From an uncultured Prevotellaceae bacterium (lineage in GTDB: Bacteria; Bacteroidota; Bacteroidia; Bacteroidales; Bacteroidaceae): DNA of 64,000 nt. The DNA is taken from the NCBI GenBank assembly GCA_946540735.1, contig CAMNIN010000009.1, forward strand, positions 25,585 to 89,584, given 5' to 3'. The notes below the pieces were generated by a model. That model was not told the DNA's origin. It searched no databases and saw only the letters and a program-made list of their open reading frames with translations. The translations under genes were made by a program, and so were the position numbers. Below, in pieces: positions 1 to 8,952 of the stretch. How positions within the stretch are numbered: position 1 is the first letter of the stretch; every line of letters starts with the position of its first letter.

Positions 1-2851
1 CGGCCTTGTCGGATTCCGCTTTGGAGACGAACATCATCGACCCGCCATCGTTGTCGGCACTGGTGGCACTTAAGCCCCAGTTGGTGGCACCTACGAGGGG
101 TGTTCCCCACCAGAATCGGGAGTCGTGGATTTGCTGGCTGGCGAAGGAGTCTTCGATGGGTATGCCGGCGGGGGTACCCTTGATGAGCCGGCCCAGTGTG
201 GCGTCACTCTCCGCTGTGTCGGCATATTTGGCTGTCACACCGATATAATACCAAGCAGGGTCGCCGCTCAAGGTGGCGGAACAGGTATAGGCGTTCTTGC
301 CCGTCAGGGTGACGATAGCCTTGGTGAGCTGGTTGTTCTCCACATTGTAGAGCGTGTTCTCCACTTTGCTCACGTCGACGAAACCGCCATTACGGCCCAC
401 AACCGAGTTCTCCCAGTTAATGGTCACCGTACCGTTGCCATTGTCGATGATGTTCACCACAGAGGGACTGCTGGGCACGTCGAAACCGATATAGGCGGAT
501 GAGGAAGCCATCTCGCCCACGCCGTTCTCATTCACCGCCCTCACGCTGTAGGTGGTGATACCCATCGCTGTGACGGTGTTGTCGGTGAACGAAAAACTTT
601 TCCCTGGAGCCACATCCTGATCGATGGTGTGGATGAGTGTGCCTTCACGGAATAGCTGAATGTTATCGATATGGGTGAGAGGTGAGCCATTGAAGGTGAG
701 CGAGGGGGCAGTGAAACTGATGGTGGCTCCAAGAGCGCCCTCTGGTGCGGGCGTCACCTTGAGGTCGGTGGGAGCGGCGGGGGCGTCGTCGCTCACGCCA
801 TCGCCTATACTGAAGCGGTAAAGTTCGGTATAAATACCTCCGGAGGCCATCTCTTGCAATCCGATACGGTAGTCACCGGTCTCTTCGACGGTGAGCATGG
901 CTCTGTAGGTGGTGGGCACGTCAGCGGCGATGTTGGTGCCGGCCATCAGCTCGGTGTACTTGGCCGGACTGCTGAGGCTGGCCTTGCCATAGGCCATGCG
1001 CATCTTACCGCCATACGCCGTACTGGCATCGAACTCCACAGAATAATGCTTGCCTTTCTCCAGATAGAGTGGTGGCGAAAGCATCCAGTCGTTGTTGCCA
1101 CGAGATCCCATCCGGATGCGCATCACGTCGTAGGTGTCTTCGAGATACCAGGTCTCACCGTCATGGTTGTTGTCGAGAATGGTCCAGTAAGACTCTATCT
1201 TGTTGATGTCGTCAAATCTCACCTCATAAGCGGGGGTGATGTGCTCTCCCAGGGCCTCTTTGTTGGAATACGATTTCTCCGACGGCGTGGGGAAGTCGGT
1301 GGAGAAGGCATCTACCGAGAAGGAGAGGTATCTGAGATCTTCGGGGGTGCGGTAGGAGGTGTAGGATGTGGCTTCGGTGGTGGCGGCCAACTCTCCGTCT
1401 GGTTCGGTGTAGACGTGGTAGCGCACGTTACCGGGTATCACGTATCCGCCGTGCATGCCCGTGGTGCTTGGCGTCCAAGTGAGGTTTATGTTGCCACCGT
1501 CGATGGCAAGTCTCACTTCTGTGGGGGCAGCTGGCGTGTCGAATCCTGCCCAAACGTCGACGACGGACACGCCACCTTCACCCACGTTGTTGGCAGCACA
1601 CACACCGAGCTGCAGCGCCTGACTCACGGGCAGGCCTTCGATGGTCAGCGTCTTGTGCTCACCTGGGGTTGCGGGACCACTGGCTACTTCGCTGTCACCC
1701 AACTTCACGATGTATCTCAGGTCTTCGCCAAGAAAATCTGAGGCGTTGTTGGTCAAGACGGGCATGGTGAAACTCAGGTCGATGAGATTGGGGTTGGCGG
1801 CGTTGTTTTGCCACGAAAGGTCTTCTACCATACTGGGGGCGCCGTCATCGATGCCTGAGGAGGTGAGGTAAAGGTCACCAAACTGCACGGTGTTGTCAAA
1901 CTCGTAGCATTTGAAAGCATCGGCACTACGGAGGTCGACCTCGGCAATGCCAGAGGTGAGGTCTTCCTCAAGAAACGCCCAATACAGTTTACCCTGGCCA
2001 CCGTCGATGGCAGCGGCCTGGTGGTAGGAACTGGGGATGAATCCTGTACTGCCCACAAGGGTCTCATTGCCGTTGGTCTTGTCGATCTTGTAGAGGTCGC
2101 CCTCACTGTCGATGGCATAGAGCTGACCACTGTTTTCGTCAATGGCCATCACAATGAACAGGTGCGAGGGATCGGCGATTTTCACACGGTTCAACGTGGC
2201 GTAGTCCATCTTGCAGAATTCGAGCGACTGCCCGTCAGAAGTGTAGAAATAGCCGTATGCGCGCTTGGTCTCCTTGTCGTAGGGGGTGTTGGTCCAAGCG
2301 AGGTATTTGTAGTCTTGATTGGGGATGATCTGAGAGGCATTGGCGTCCCATTCCATCTTGGCAAGGTCGAACTTGTATTTCACGTAGATGGTGCCATAGC
2401 CACCGAAATCATAGCCGATGACCATCCAGTAGTTGGTGCCGATGATGGCACTGCCGTACTCTGCATACATGATGCCCTCCTGGTCGAGGTAGATGGCATT
2501 CAGATCTGGGGAGACACTGCTCACCTCATAGATGCCGTATTGAGGTTTACCGGGAGGCCAAGCGAGGTTGGAGATGATGGTGCCCCGGAACACAGCACCC
2601 GCAGTAGTGGTGAAGGGTGCTTTCCGCTGGCCGGAGGGCAGTATACACCGGGGAACTTGCACGGAGGAGCCCTGACGGGCAAGGTTCAGTTGTCGCTGCT
2701 GCGACTGACGCCTGCCCAAGAGACTATTGTCGACGGGGTTGGAGTTGAACTCACGGTGCGGTGTGACGCCCAGAGGCATTTGGGCATGGAGGCCCAGGGC
2801 GAACAGCAGCATCATGATTGACAAAAGAATCGTTGTGATAGACTTTGGCAT
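1..2851 (-). CDS. Secreted multidomain protein with FN3-like and choice-of-anchor-J-like domains; C-terminus beyond window
   Basis: An uninterrupted minus-strand frame runs from an ATG at 2851-2849 to the window edge, so about 950 residues are visible and the C-terminus is missing. It opens with a signal peptide (MPKSITTILLSIMMLLFALG, cleavage near LHA-Q). Residues roughly 90-330 look like a beta-propeller-like stretch with repeated YAIDSEG / YKIDKTNG units. This is followed by FN3-like modules (P-A-A-P-T-x-x-x-V motifs, twice) that flank a jelly-roll segment with the choice-of-anchor-J signature Y-W-T-I-L-D-N-N-x-D-G-x-T-W. The function is unknown; extracellular adhesion or glycan binding is typical of this architecture and is inferred. 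A C-terminal secretion tail like those of other secreted proteins in the window is likely but lies outside it. A TAnnTTTG box sits 66 bases upstream. Confidence 0.8.
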   Translation of the reverse strand, partial: MPKSITTILLSIMMLLFALGLHAQMPLGVTPHREFNSNPVDNSLLGRRQSQQRQLNLARQGSSVQVPRCILPSGQRKAPFTTTAGAVFRGTIISNLAWPPGKPQYGIYEVSSVSPDLNAIYLDQEGIMYAEYGSAIIGTNYWMVIGYDFGGYGTIYVKYKFDLAKMEWDANASQIIPNQDYKYLAWTNTPYDKETKRAYGYFYTSDGQSLEFCKMDYATLNRVKIADPSHLFIVMAIDENSGQLYAIDSEGDLYKIDKTNGNETLVGSTGFIPSSYHQAAAIDGGQGKLYWAFLEEDLTSGIAEVDLRSADAFKCYEFDNTVQFGDLYLTSSGIDDGAPSMVEDLSWQNNAANPNLIDLSFTMPVLTNNASDFLGEDLRYIVKLGDSEVASGPATPGEHKTLTIEGLPVSQALQLGVCAANNVGEGGVSVVDVWAGFDTPAAPTEVRLAIDGGNINLTWTPSTTGMHGGYVIPGNVRYHVYTEPDGELAATTEATSYTSYRTPEDLRYLSFSVDAFSTDFPTPSEKSYSNKEALGEHITPAYEVRFDDINKIESYWTILDNNHDGETWYLEDTYDVMRIRMGSRGNNDWMLSPPLYLEKGKHYSVEFDASTAYGGKMRMAYGKASLSSPAKYTELMAGTNIAADVPTTYRAMLTVEETGDYRIGLQEMASGGIYTELYRFSIGDGVSDDAPAAPTDLKVTPAPEGALGATISFTAPSLTFNGSPLTHIDNIQLFREGTLIHTIDQDVAPGKSFSFTDNTVTAMGITTYSVRAVNENGVGEMASSSAYIGFDVPSSPSVVNIIDNGNGTVTINWENSVVGRNGGFVDVSKVENTLYNVENNQLTKAIVTLTGKNAYTCSATLSGDPAWYYIGVTAKYADTAESDATLGRLIKGTPAGIPIEDSFASQQIHDSRFWWGTPLVGATNWGLSATSADNDGGSMMFVSKAESDKA

Positions 2852-2916
2852 AAGATTGATCGTTTTAGTTCTCCACTTGGTGAGATGAAACATAATAAAA
2901 TAATTGGGATTGAATG

Positions 2917-2924
2917 CAAAAATA
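2917..2924 (-). promoter_or_regulatory. Bacteroidota -7 box (TATTTTTG)
   Basis: Read on the minus strand this is TATTTTTG, matching the TAnnTTTG -7 element of the Bacteroidota primary sigma factor. It is 66 bases upstream of the ATG at 2851. No clear TTTG -33 box is seen at the usual distance, so the call is tentative. Confidence 0.4.
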
Positions 2925-2990
2925 ACGATTTTCCACGTTATTCCAAGTGATTTCGCCCGAAAAGTTTTAAATTGACACATCCGCGATGGC

Positions 2991-3030
2991 AAAAAGGCCG
3001 CATCGGATACCATTCCGAAGCGGCCTTTTT
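2991..3030. terminator. Bidirectional rho-independent terminator
   Basis: A 16-bp stem pairs 2991-3006 with 3015-3030 (AAAAAGGCCGCATCGG / CCGAAGCGGCCTTTTT) around a short loop, with A/T tracts at both outer ends. It lies downstream of the SH3b lipoprotein gene that ends at 3077 on the minus strand and would stop that transcript. Confidence 0.85.
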
Positions 3031-3076
3031 CTTCTCAGCGCCAAGATGTGAAAGCACTCTGGCAAGGGGATGATGG

Positions 3077-3817
3077 CTATTGCGGGGTGAGGGGTTTCGC
3101 ACGGTCGCCCTTGGGGGTGATCGGACAGTAGACGCACTCAGCCAGTCCATCACTCTCCCACACCCAGAAGTCTTGCTTTCCGAGATAACCTTCTACCTCG
3201 CGGATATGGGCTTTGGCTTTCTCCTTCGTGGTGAAGCAACTCTCGCAAAGGCGATATCTCACCTTACCCTCTACCACCGTCTTGTAAACCGGACAGATAA
3301 AGGCATCGGGAATCTGGCCCAACACCTTCTTGGCCGACTCCAGACTCTCGCAACTGGCCTTCACCACATAATACACCTTGCCCGAAGCCTTCGGTCCTGT
3401 GGAACCGACAGCCTCCTCACGCTCGAAGGTGGCGTAGGTGCTTTTCACATAGCCTTTCACCCCATCGTATTCGATCTGATACCAGTCGCCCTCGGTGGCC
3501 ACGTAGTTGGCTCCCGGACCGTCGGTGGTGAGTTTGCCCAGGATCTCCGATTTCACGGAGGGCTCTCTGCGCACATTCACATAACCATCCGCCGAACGGG
3601 CGAAAACTTTTTTCACAGGTGCTACCGTGTCGGTCTTCTCCTCCGTGACGACTGAGTCCATCGGGGCCCCATTCTCCTCGGCTGACTCTACTGCCGCCAT
3701 CTCCTCAGGCAAAGAATCGACGAAAGTCTCCACGTTCTTTGCTTCACTCTTCTTATTGTCACATCCCGTCAGACCAACCATCACGACGAATGCGAGAAAA
3801 AAAGGAATTATCTTCAT
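3077..3817 (-). CDS. SH3b-domain lipoprotein with SPOR-like C-terminal region
   Basis: A lipoprotein of 246 residues. The start at 3817 gives a signal sequence MKIIPFFLAFVVMVGLTGC with a lipobox L-T-G-C. An upstream in-frame extension would place extra residues before the signal and overlap the promoter, so it is rejected. After an acidic linker, residues about 70-135 form an SH3b domain (Y-V-N-V-R-R-E-P-S ... W-Y-Q-I ... G-Y-V). The C-terminal ~90 residues (YYVVKASCES-x-ESAKKVL...) resemble a SPOR-type fold and contain paired cysteines (C-E-S-C, C-V-Y-C). Binding to peptidoglycan or its stem peptides is inferred from SH3b/SPOR. The gene is monocistronic between its own promoter and the terminator at 2991-3030. 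Confidence 0.8.
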   Translation of the reverse strand: MKIIPFFLAFVVMVGLTGCDNKKSEAKNVETFVDSLPEEMAAVESAEENGAPMDSVVTEEKTDTVAPVKKVFARSADGYVNVRREPSVKSEILGKLTTDGPGANYVATEGDWYQIEYDGVKGYVKSTYATFEREEAVGSTGPKASGKVYYVVKASCESLESAKKVLGQIPDAFICPVYKTVVEGKVRYRLCESCFTTKEKAKAHIREVEGYLGKQDFWVWESDGLAECVYCPITPKGDRAKPLTPQ

Positions 3818-3838
3818 CTTCGATATTCGTTTACATGG

Positions 3839-3869
3839 CAAAGATAGTGCAAACCCGACAAATCTCAAA
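3839..3869 (-). promoter_or_regulatory. Consensus promoter TTTG-N19-TATCTTTG
   Basis: The -33 box TTTG occupies 3869-3866 and the -7 box TATCTTTG 3846-3839, read on the minus strand, with a 19-base spacer. This matches the Bacteroidota consensus and predicts transcription from about 3835, 18 bases before the ATG at 3817, which supports the chosen start. Confidence 0.75.
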
Positions 3870-3958
3870 AAAAACAACACATTTTCTTTACATTCTCTGT
3901 ATTAAGCAGGCGACAGAAAGCATTTCGCCTCTTTGGTGGGGCTTGGTGAGGTATTCTG

Positions 3959-5506
3959 TCAGATCCCTCTTTCGGCCCAGTCACCCCGGTCGAGATTCCG
4001 ATAGCCGATGGCCTCGGCGATATGCCTGGATTCCACCTTCTCCGATCCGTCGAGGTCGGCGATGGTGCGGGCTACCTTGAGGATGCGGTTGTAGGCGCGG
4101 GCGGAGAGTTTCAGACGCTCCATACCCATGCGGAGGAGTTGGAGAGACTGGGCATCGGGCTCAGCATACTGGTGGATCATGCGCTCGGTCATCTGGGCAT
4201 TGCAGTGGATGTCTTTGTAGTCGCTGAAACGCTTTTCCTGGATGGCGCGGGCTTTGATCACCCGCTCGCGGATGGCCGCAGAGGGCTCTCCAGGCGAGGC
4301 TTTGGAGATGTCGTCGAACGAGAGGGCGGCGATCTCACATTGGATGTCGATGCGGTCGAGCAACGGCCCGCTGATCTTGCTCATATAACGTTGGATCTGC
4401 CCGGGCGTGCAGACGCAGGTATGCGTGGGATCACCATAATAGCCGCAGGGGCAGGGATTCATAGAGGCCACGAACATGAATGAGCAGGGAAACTCCACGG
4501 TGTATTTGGCGCGGGCGATGGTGATTTTGCGGTCTTCCAAGGGTTGACGCAACACTTCAAGGGTCTGCTTCGAAAACTCCGTCAACTCATCGAGAAAGAG
4601 CACCCCGTTGTGGGCGAGTGACACCTCACCGGGCTGGGCATTGGAGGTGCCGCCGCAAAGTCCCACCTGCGAGATGGTGTGATGCGGACTGCGGAACGGG
4701 CGCTGTGAAATGAGCGAGGTGTCGCGGCCCAACTTGCCAGCCACGGAATGCACCTGGGTTGTCTCCAGACTTTCGGCAAGCGACAAGGGGGGAAGAATGC
4801 TGGGCAGACGTTTGGCCATCATGGATTTCCCGCTTCCCGGAGGTCCGATCATGATGAGATTGTGACCGCCAGCGGCTGCCACCTCGAGGGCTCGTTTCAC
4901 ATTCTCCTGACCGCGCACGTCGGCATAGTCGAGTTCGAAATTGTACTGCCGGGCGTAGAATTCCTTACGGGTGTCGATGACAAGGGGCTGGGGATGCTGG
5001 GTGCCATTGAGTAGTCCGATGACCTGCTCGATGTCGTCCAAACCGTAAACTTCCAGATTGTTCACCACTGCGGCTTCCCTTACATTGTCGGCAGGCACGA
5101 TTAGTCCCTTGAAATGCTCTTTCCTGGCAAGGATGGCAATGGGCAGGGCTGCCCGGATGGGTTTCAGCTTCCCGTCAAGGCCCAGTTCGCCCACCAGCAT
5201 GTATTTGTCGAGGTTGTCGACAGGTATCTTGCCGTGCGCAGCGAGCATACCCACTGCGATGGGCAGGTCATAGCTGCTGCCTTCCTTGCGGATGTCGGCG
5301 GGCGAGAGATTGATGGTGAGACTGGAGAGGGGAAGTTTGTAGCCCACATTGGGCAGGGCGGCGGTGATGCGGGAATAACTCTCCCGAACGGCGGTGTCGG
5401 CCATGCCCGAGAGGTTGTACATCACTCCTCGGGTCATGTTCACCTCTATGGTGATGGTGGTGGCTTCAAGTCCCACGACGGCTGCACAATAGGTTTTTGC
5501 CAGCAT
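3959..5506 (-). CDS. yifB: YifB/ComM-family Mg-chelatase-like AAA+ ATPase
   Basis: The full-length 515-residue protein matches the YifB/ComM family in size and order. The N-terminal ~165 residues are a Lon-protease-like (ChlI) domain. The AAA+ core follows, with Walker A G-P-P-G-S-G-K-S, Walker B V-L-F-L-D-E-L, and the family motif N-P-C-P-C-G-Y-Y-G with nearby cysteines. A C-terminal Mg-chelatase helical domain (S-A-R-A-Y-N-R-I-L-K-V-A-R-T-I-A-D-L) ends the protein. Bacterial ComM is a branch-migration helicase in natural transformation; that role here is inferred. Its co-occurrence with ComF and RecX elsewhere in the window fits but does not prove a competence role. It starts 21 bases after the lipoprotein gene stop at 5528. 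Confidence 0.93.
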   Translation of the reverse strand: MLAKTYCAAVVGLEATTITIEVNMTRGVMYNLSGMADTAVRESYSRITAALPNVGYKLPLSSLTINLSPADIRKEGSSYDLPIAVGMLAAHGKIPVDNLDKYMLVGELGLDGKLKPIRAALPIAILARKEHFKGLIVPADNVREAAVVNNLEVYGLDDIEQVIGLLNGTQHPQPLVIDTRKEFYARQYNFELDYADVRGQENVKRALEVAAAGGHNLIMIGPPGSGKSMMAKRLPSILPPLSLAESLETTQVHSVAGKLGRDTSLISQRPFRSPHHTISQVGLCGGTSNAQPGEVSLAHNGVLFLDELTEFSKQTLEVLRQPLEDRKITIARAKYTVEFPCSFMFVASMNPCPCGYYGDPTHTCVCTPGQIQRYMSKISGPLLDRIDIQCEIAALSFDDISKASPGEPSAAIRERVIKARAIQEKRFSDYKDIHCNAQMTERMIHQYAEPDAQSLQLLRMGMERLKLSARAYNRILKVARTIADLDGSEKVESRHIAEAIGYRNLDRGDWAERGI

Positions 5507-5527
5507 CTGATCGGTATTGGTTTCTGA

Positions 5528-6532
5528 TTAAGGTTTCTCCAGCAGTTCGTCGATCTTGCTCATCAACTCATTCATACGGAGACCACGGGCCACCACACGA
5601 CGGTGATGGAAGACGATGTTGTCGGGCACACCGGAAAGACCGGTCTGACGAAATACAGTGCTCTCGAACAATTTCCCGTCGAACACCATCGGACTGGTGA
5701 GTGAATCACGGTCGATGACACGAAGGCAAGCCGTCTTGTCGGCATCGAGGCAGACACCGACACAGGTCAGACGACCTCCTGAGGAACGTTGTTTCCGGCG
5801 CAACTGACGCTGCATCTCCTGACTTTCATAACTCCAACTGCTCCAAGTGCTTAGTACAGCCACATCACCGCCAAGGGCTGCATCAGTCACGGTGCCCCCG
5901 CCTAATCCAGGACCTGAGAAACGGGGCACAGAGGCTCCCTTCATGCCATGACGCAACTGGCTCACTTGCTGATTCAGGATGATCAGTGGACCGTTCTTGG
6001 GCTGTTTCTCCAGCATCAGCGATGTCAGTTTTTCGGCCTTGGCATAGTCGGGCTCACCGCTCTGAATGAAATATTTCCGGATGAGATACATGCCTATGGG
6101 CGACTCGGGATGCTGGGTGACGAACTCCTCGGCTTTCTTCACCACGTCGGGCGGCGACATCTTTGCGGTCTGCATCCTGAAATTGGTCATCATCTCATTG
6201 GATTTCGTACCGGTCACCTCCATCTCCTTCATGTGAGAGGCGTCGGCCTTAATGTCGACGCTCTTTCCAGGCTCGGCAAAAATGGGCTGCTCTGAGAAAT
6301 TGGGAAATACCAGCATGAGGATGGCCTCACGCTCACAAGGGCGCTCATAGGTGAAACGGCCGCCCACCACCCGGATGGTGTCGATGCCGTCGACACCTCC
6401 TTCAGGACTGTAGACAAAGAATTCTCCCTGATTCATGTTGAGGAAACGACCCGACAACTTGAAATGCCCACTGTCCACGCCACATGCCGTGAACAGCATC
6501 GCCATAGACAATATGCAGAGGAAATTTTTCAT
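5528..6532 (-). CDS. DUF4369-like, thioredoxin-fold lipoprotein lacking the CxxC motif
   Basis: The start at 6532 (MKNFLCILSMAMLFTAC) gives a lipoprotein signal with lipobox F-T-A-C and a 334-residue product. Longer in-frame extensions run through tRNA-Leu and are not real. The N-terminal ~100 residues resemble DUF4369 (beta-rich, G-x-F-T-Y ... P-I-F-A-E-P-G-K-S-V-D-I). The C-terminus has a thioredoxin/AhpC-like layout (V-L-S-T-W-S-S-W ... G-V-C-L-D ... G-V-P-D-N-I-V). The position usually occupied by the W-C-x-x-C redox pair reads W-S-S-W-S, so it is probably redox-inactive or works differently. Such proteins usually sit on the periplasmic face of a membrane in Bacteroidota. Confidence 0.8.
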   Translation of the reverse strand: MKNFLCILSMAMLFTACGVDSGHFKLSGRFLNMNQGEFFVYSPEGGVDGIDTIRVVGGRFTYERPCEREAILMLVFPNFSEQPIFAEPGKSVDIKADASHMKEMEVTGTKSNEMMTNFRMQTAKMSPPDVVKKAEEFVTQHPESPIGMYLIRKYFIQSGEPDYAKAEKLTSLMLEKQPKNGPLIILNQQVSQLRHGMKGASVPRFSGPGLGGGTVTDAALGGDVAVLSTWSSWSYESQEMQRQLRRKQRSSGGRLTCVGVCLDADKTACLRVIDRDSLTSPMVFDGKLFESTVFRQTGLSGVPDNIVFHHRRVVARGLRMNELMSKIDELLEKP

Positions 6533-6548
6533 AGAAGGATGGGAAAAG

Positions 6549-6634
6549 TGCCGCGAGCGGGACTCGAACCCGCACAGCCATTCCTGGCCAAGGGATTTTA
6601 AGTCCCTCGTGTCTACCAATTCCACCATTGCGGC
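6549..6634 (-). tRNA. tRNA-Leu (UAA)
   Basis: Read on the minus strand, the 86-base sequence starts GCCGCAATGGTGG and ends CGCTCGCGGCA. It folds into a class II cloverleaf with a 7-bp acceptor stem (GCCGCAA-type pairing), anticodon loop CTTAAAA (anticodon TAA), a long variable arm and the GGTTCGAGTCC T-arm. CCA is not encoded. It lies 16 bases upstream of the lipoprotein ATG at 6532. Confidence 0.95.
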
Positions 6635-6800
6635 TATTATGTGCTGATTTCCGGGGATGACCCGTGCCATCATGAAAATCTTTGCAAAGATAAGACGATT
6701 TATCCGAACGGCCAATAAATTCACACAATTTAATACTTGAGCCCTCTTTAAAAAGTCTTTTTCATCACATATTGGGGTTCACAAGTCTCTCCTCCTTTGT

Positions 6801-6945
6801 TCGGGCGGATTTGTAATCCGACCGCATTGAGTATCAGCATTTGCAATGCGCTTTTAGCGGATTAAAAATCCTGATACTCACAGCATCGGGATTGCAAATC
6901 CCGATGAACAACTGCAAAACCCGATGAACACAGCATCGGGATTCT
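6801..6945. repeat. REP-like cluster of nested hairpins
   Basis: This stretch fills most of the 369-base gap between tRNA-Leu and the next gene. It contains several short palindromes that share an ATT...AAT core but have different, still complementary arms: CGGATT-TGT-AATCCG near 6806, GCATT-TGC-AATGC near 6837, GGATT-AAA-AATCC near 6858 and ATCGGGATT-GCA-AATCCCGAT at 6885-6905. The middle two are enclosed by a larger inverted repeat, GAGTATCAG (6829-6837) with CTGATACTC (6871-6879). GCATCGGGATT recurs at 6932. I see no coding sequence. This is typical of Bacteroidota REP/BIME-type intergenic repeats. Confidence 0.75.
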
Positions 6946-7003
6946 TGGACAAGCCAAGCGGCACCCTATGGGTGATGAGTAATTACCGCAGTAAACAAGA
7001 AGC

Positions 7004-7573
7004 TCAATTCACGGTGAGCAACCCGAAAGGCCCTGTGGTGGAGGCACGGTAACGGGTGAGCCGGTTACCTTTCTCCCCGGTGGTGATGAAACCGTCATTA
7101 TTGAGGTCATACTGCCGATGGCACACACCGCAGGTGGCGATGCCGTTGGTGCTGATGCTGAGCGGACGGCTCTTCACAGGGATGGCTTTGGGGTCGAAGC
7201 AGTTGGGACATTCCCGGTCATAGGCATAGAAGACGGGAGGCGGCCCAAACACTCCGTAACCCACGATGATGCCATTGTTATAGCCCAGGATGAGGGTGCT
7301 CTGCGTATCCTGCCGCAACAAGGGCTGGCTGCTATGCAGACCGCCATTGTTGGTGAAATCGAAGTAAGCGGCTCCATTGCGGGTGACCTTCGTGATCACA
7401 CAGAAAATGCCTGGCGCACTGGGATTCATGGCACTGGCCAGGGTGGCATCATTGCGGTCGGCGTTGTTGAAATAGAAATGGCATGCGCCGATGGTGTACT
7501 CATTCTGAGCATCGCCGCAAGCCACCAGAAGGGTGCATACCGACACGAGGAGAATGCTGAGTGCCTTTTTCAT
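7004..7573 (-). CDS. Small Cys-containing (Rieske-like) lipoprotein
   Basis: The start at 7573 (MKKALSILLVSVCTLLVAC) gives a lipoprotein signal and a 189-residue product; a longer frame would enter argH. Two C-terminal Cys pairs occur as E-C-P-N-C and C-G-V-C-H-R-Q-Y. The second fits the C-x2-H half of a Rieske-like [2Fe-2S] fold, but the first lacks the canonical C-x-H, so metal binding is uncertain. A G-P-F-G-L-L stretch closes the protein. The ATG overlaps the argH TGA as ATGA, so translation is probably coupled to argH. The function is unknown. Confidence 0.75.
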   Translation of the reverse strand: MKKALSILLVSVCTLLVACGDAQNEYTIGACHFYFNNADRNDATLASAMNPSAPGIFCVITKVTRNGAAYFDFTNNGGLHSSQPLLRQDTQSTLILGYNNGIIVGYGVFGPPPVFYAYDRECPNCFDPKAIPVKSRPLSISTNGIATCGVCHRQYDLNNDGFITTGEKGNRLTRYRASTTGPFGLLTVN

Positions 7574-8901
7574 CCCAACAGTGCTTTCTCTGCCTCCACC
7601 ATCTTCTCGAAATGGAATCCGGCAAGGGTCTGGTCCATCAAATCCGCGATGCGGTCGTTGCACAGGTTGCCGATGCTTCCCTCATGGGTGTGATGGATAT
7701 GCTTGTCGGCCACGAAGCGCCCGGCCTCAATGTCGAGTCCCACTTTCTTGTAGGCGTCACGGAATGGCATACCACTGGCCGCCAGGCGGTTGACTTCCTC
7801 CACCGAGAACATCGGGTCGTAGAGGGGGGCGTCGAGGATTTGCTTGTTGACCTCCATGCGGTGAATGATATAGGCGGTCATCCGCAGACAGTCCTTGAGC
7901 TCGTCGAAAGCGGGCAAGAAGACCTCCTTGATGATCTGCAGGTCGCGGAAATAACCGCAGGGCAGGTTGTTCATGATCAGCATCACCTGTTGCGGCAACG
8001 ACTGGATCTTGTTGCTCTTGGCACGGATCAGTTCAAAGACATCGGGGTTCTTCTTATGGGGCATGATGCTGCTGCCTGTCGTACATTCCTTGGGAAGGTG
8101 GATGAACGAGAAGTTCTGACTGTTGAAAAGGCAGGCGTCGAAGGCCAACTTGGCCAAAGTTCCGGCGATGCTGGCCATGGCGAAAGCGACGTTGCGCTCC
8201 ATCTTGCCTCGACCCATCTGGGCATACACCACGTTATAGTCCATGCTGTCGAAACCGAGCAACTGGGTGGTCATCGTACGGTTGAGTGGGAACGAACTGC
8301 CATATCCGGCAGCACTGCCAAGGGGGTTGCGGTTGGTCATCCGGTAAGCTGCTTGCAGGAAAAGCATGTCGTCGGCGAGACTCTCGGCGTAGGCACCAAA
8401 CCACAGGCCGAACGAACTGGGCATGGCCACTTGCAGATGGGTGTAGCCGGGCATGAGAACGTCTTTGTTGGCCTCGCTCTTGGCAATCAACTCGTCAAAC
8501 AGGGTTTTCACTTCTTCGGCGATGTCTTTGATCTGCTGACGGGTAAACAGCTTCAGGTCGACGAGCACTTGGTCGTTGCGTGAACGGCCGCTGTGAATCT
8601 TCTTTCCCATGTCGCCCAGACGGCGGGTGAGCATCAGCTCCACTTGTGAGTGTACGTCCTCCACATCGTCCTCGATCACAAACTCTCCCTTCTCGCAGAG
8701 GGCATGGATGTCGCGGAGGGCGGACAAAAGCTGCGACAGCTCGTCGGATGTGAGCAGTCCGATGGACTCAAGCATGGTGATGTGGGCCATGGAACCCAAT
8801 ACGTCGTAACGGGCCAAATAGAGGTCCATCTCGCGGTCGCGGCCCACGGTGAACTGCTCTATCTCGCTGTTGATCTCAAAATCTTTTTCCCAAAGTTTCA
8901 T
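7570..8901 (-). CDS. argH: Argininosuccinate lyase
   Basis: This enzyme cleaves argininosuccinate to arginine and fumarate in the last step of arginine synthesis. The 443-residue length is normal. Superfamily signatures are present: H-S-G-R-S-R-N-D-Q near residue 103, T-H-L-Q-V-A-M-P with the catalytic His, and the flexible-loop motif G-S-S-I-M-P-H-K-K-N-P-D holding the catalytic Ser. The Bacteroidota version starts M-K-L-W-E-K as here. The stop overlaps the start of the small lipoprotein gene (ATGA), and the upstream SRPBCC gene ends 51 bases before this start, so they may be co-transcribed. No other arginine genes are nearby. Confidence 0.96.
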   Translation of the reverse strand: MKLWEKDFEINSEIEQFTVGRDREMDLYLARYDVLGSMAHITMLESIGLLTSDELSQLLSALRDIHALCEKGEFVIEDDVEDVHSQVELMLTRRLGDMGKKIHSGRSRNDQVLVDLKLFTRQQIKDIAEEVKTLFDELIAKSEANKDVLMPGYTHLQVAMPSSFGLWFGAYAESLADDMLFLQAAYRMTNRNPLGSAAGYGSSFPLNRTMTTQLLGFDSMDYNVVYAQMGRGKMERNVAFAMASIAGTLAKLAFDACLFNSQNFSFIHLPKECTTGSSIMPHKKNPDVFELIRAKSNKIQSLPQQVMLIMNNLPCGYFRDLQIIKEVFLPAFDELKDCLRMTAYIIHRMEVNKQILDAPLYDPMFSVEEVNRLAASGMPFRDAYKKVGLDIEAGRFVADKHIHHTHEGSIGNLCNDRIADLMDQTLAGFHFEKMVEAEKALLG

Positions 8902-8952
8902 ACGGCTTGGATAACTTTAATCGCGGTATTTCGAATGATGTGCCGTCGGCTG

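Noticed and set aside
5528..6724. Longer start for the thioredoxin-fold lipoprotein
   Set aside because: The extension reads through tRNA-Leu; the lipobox start at 6532 is better.
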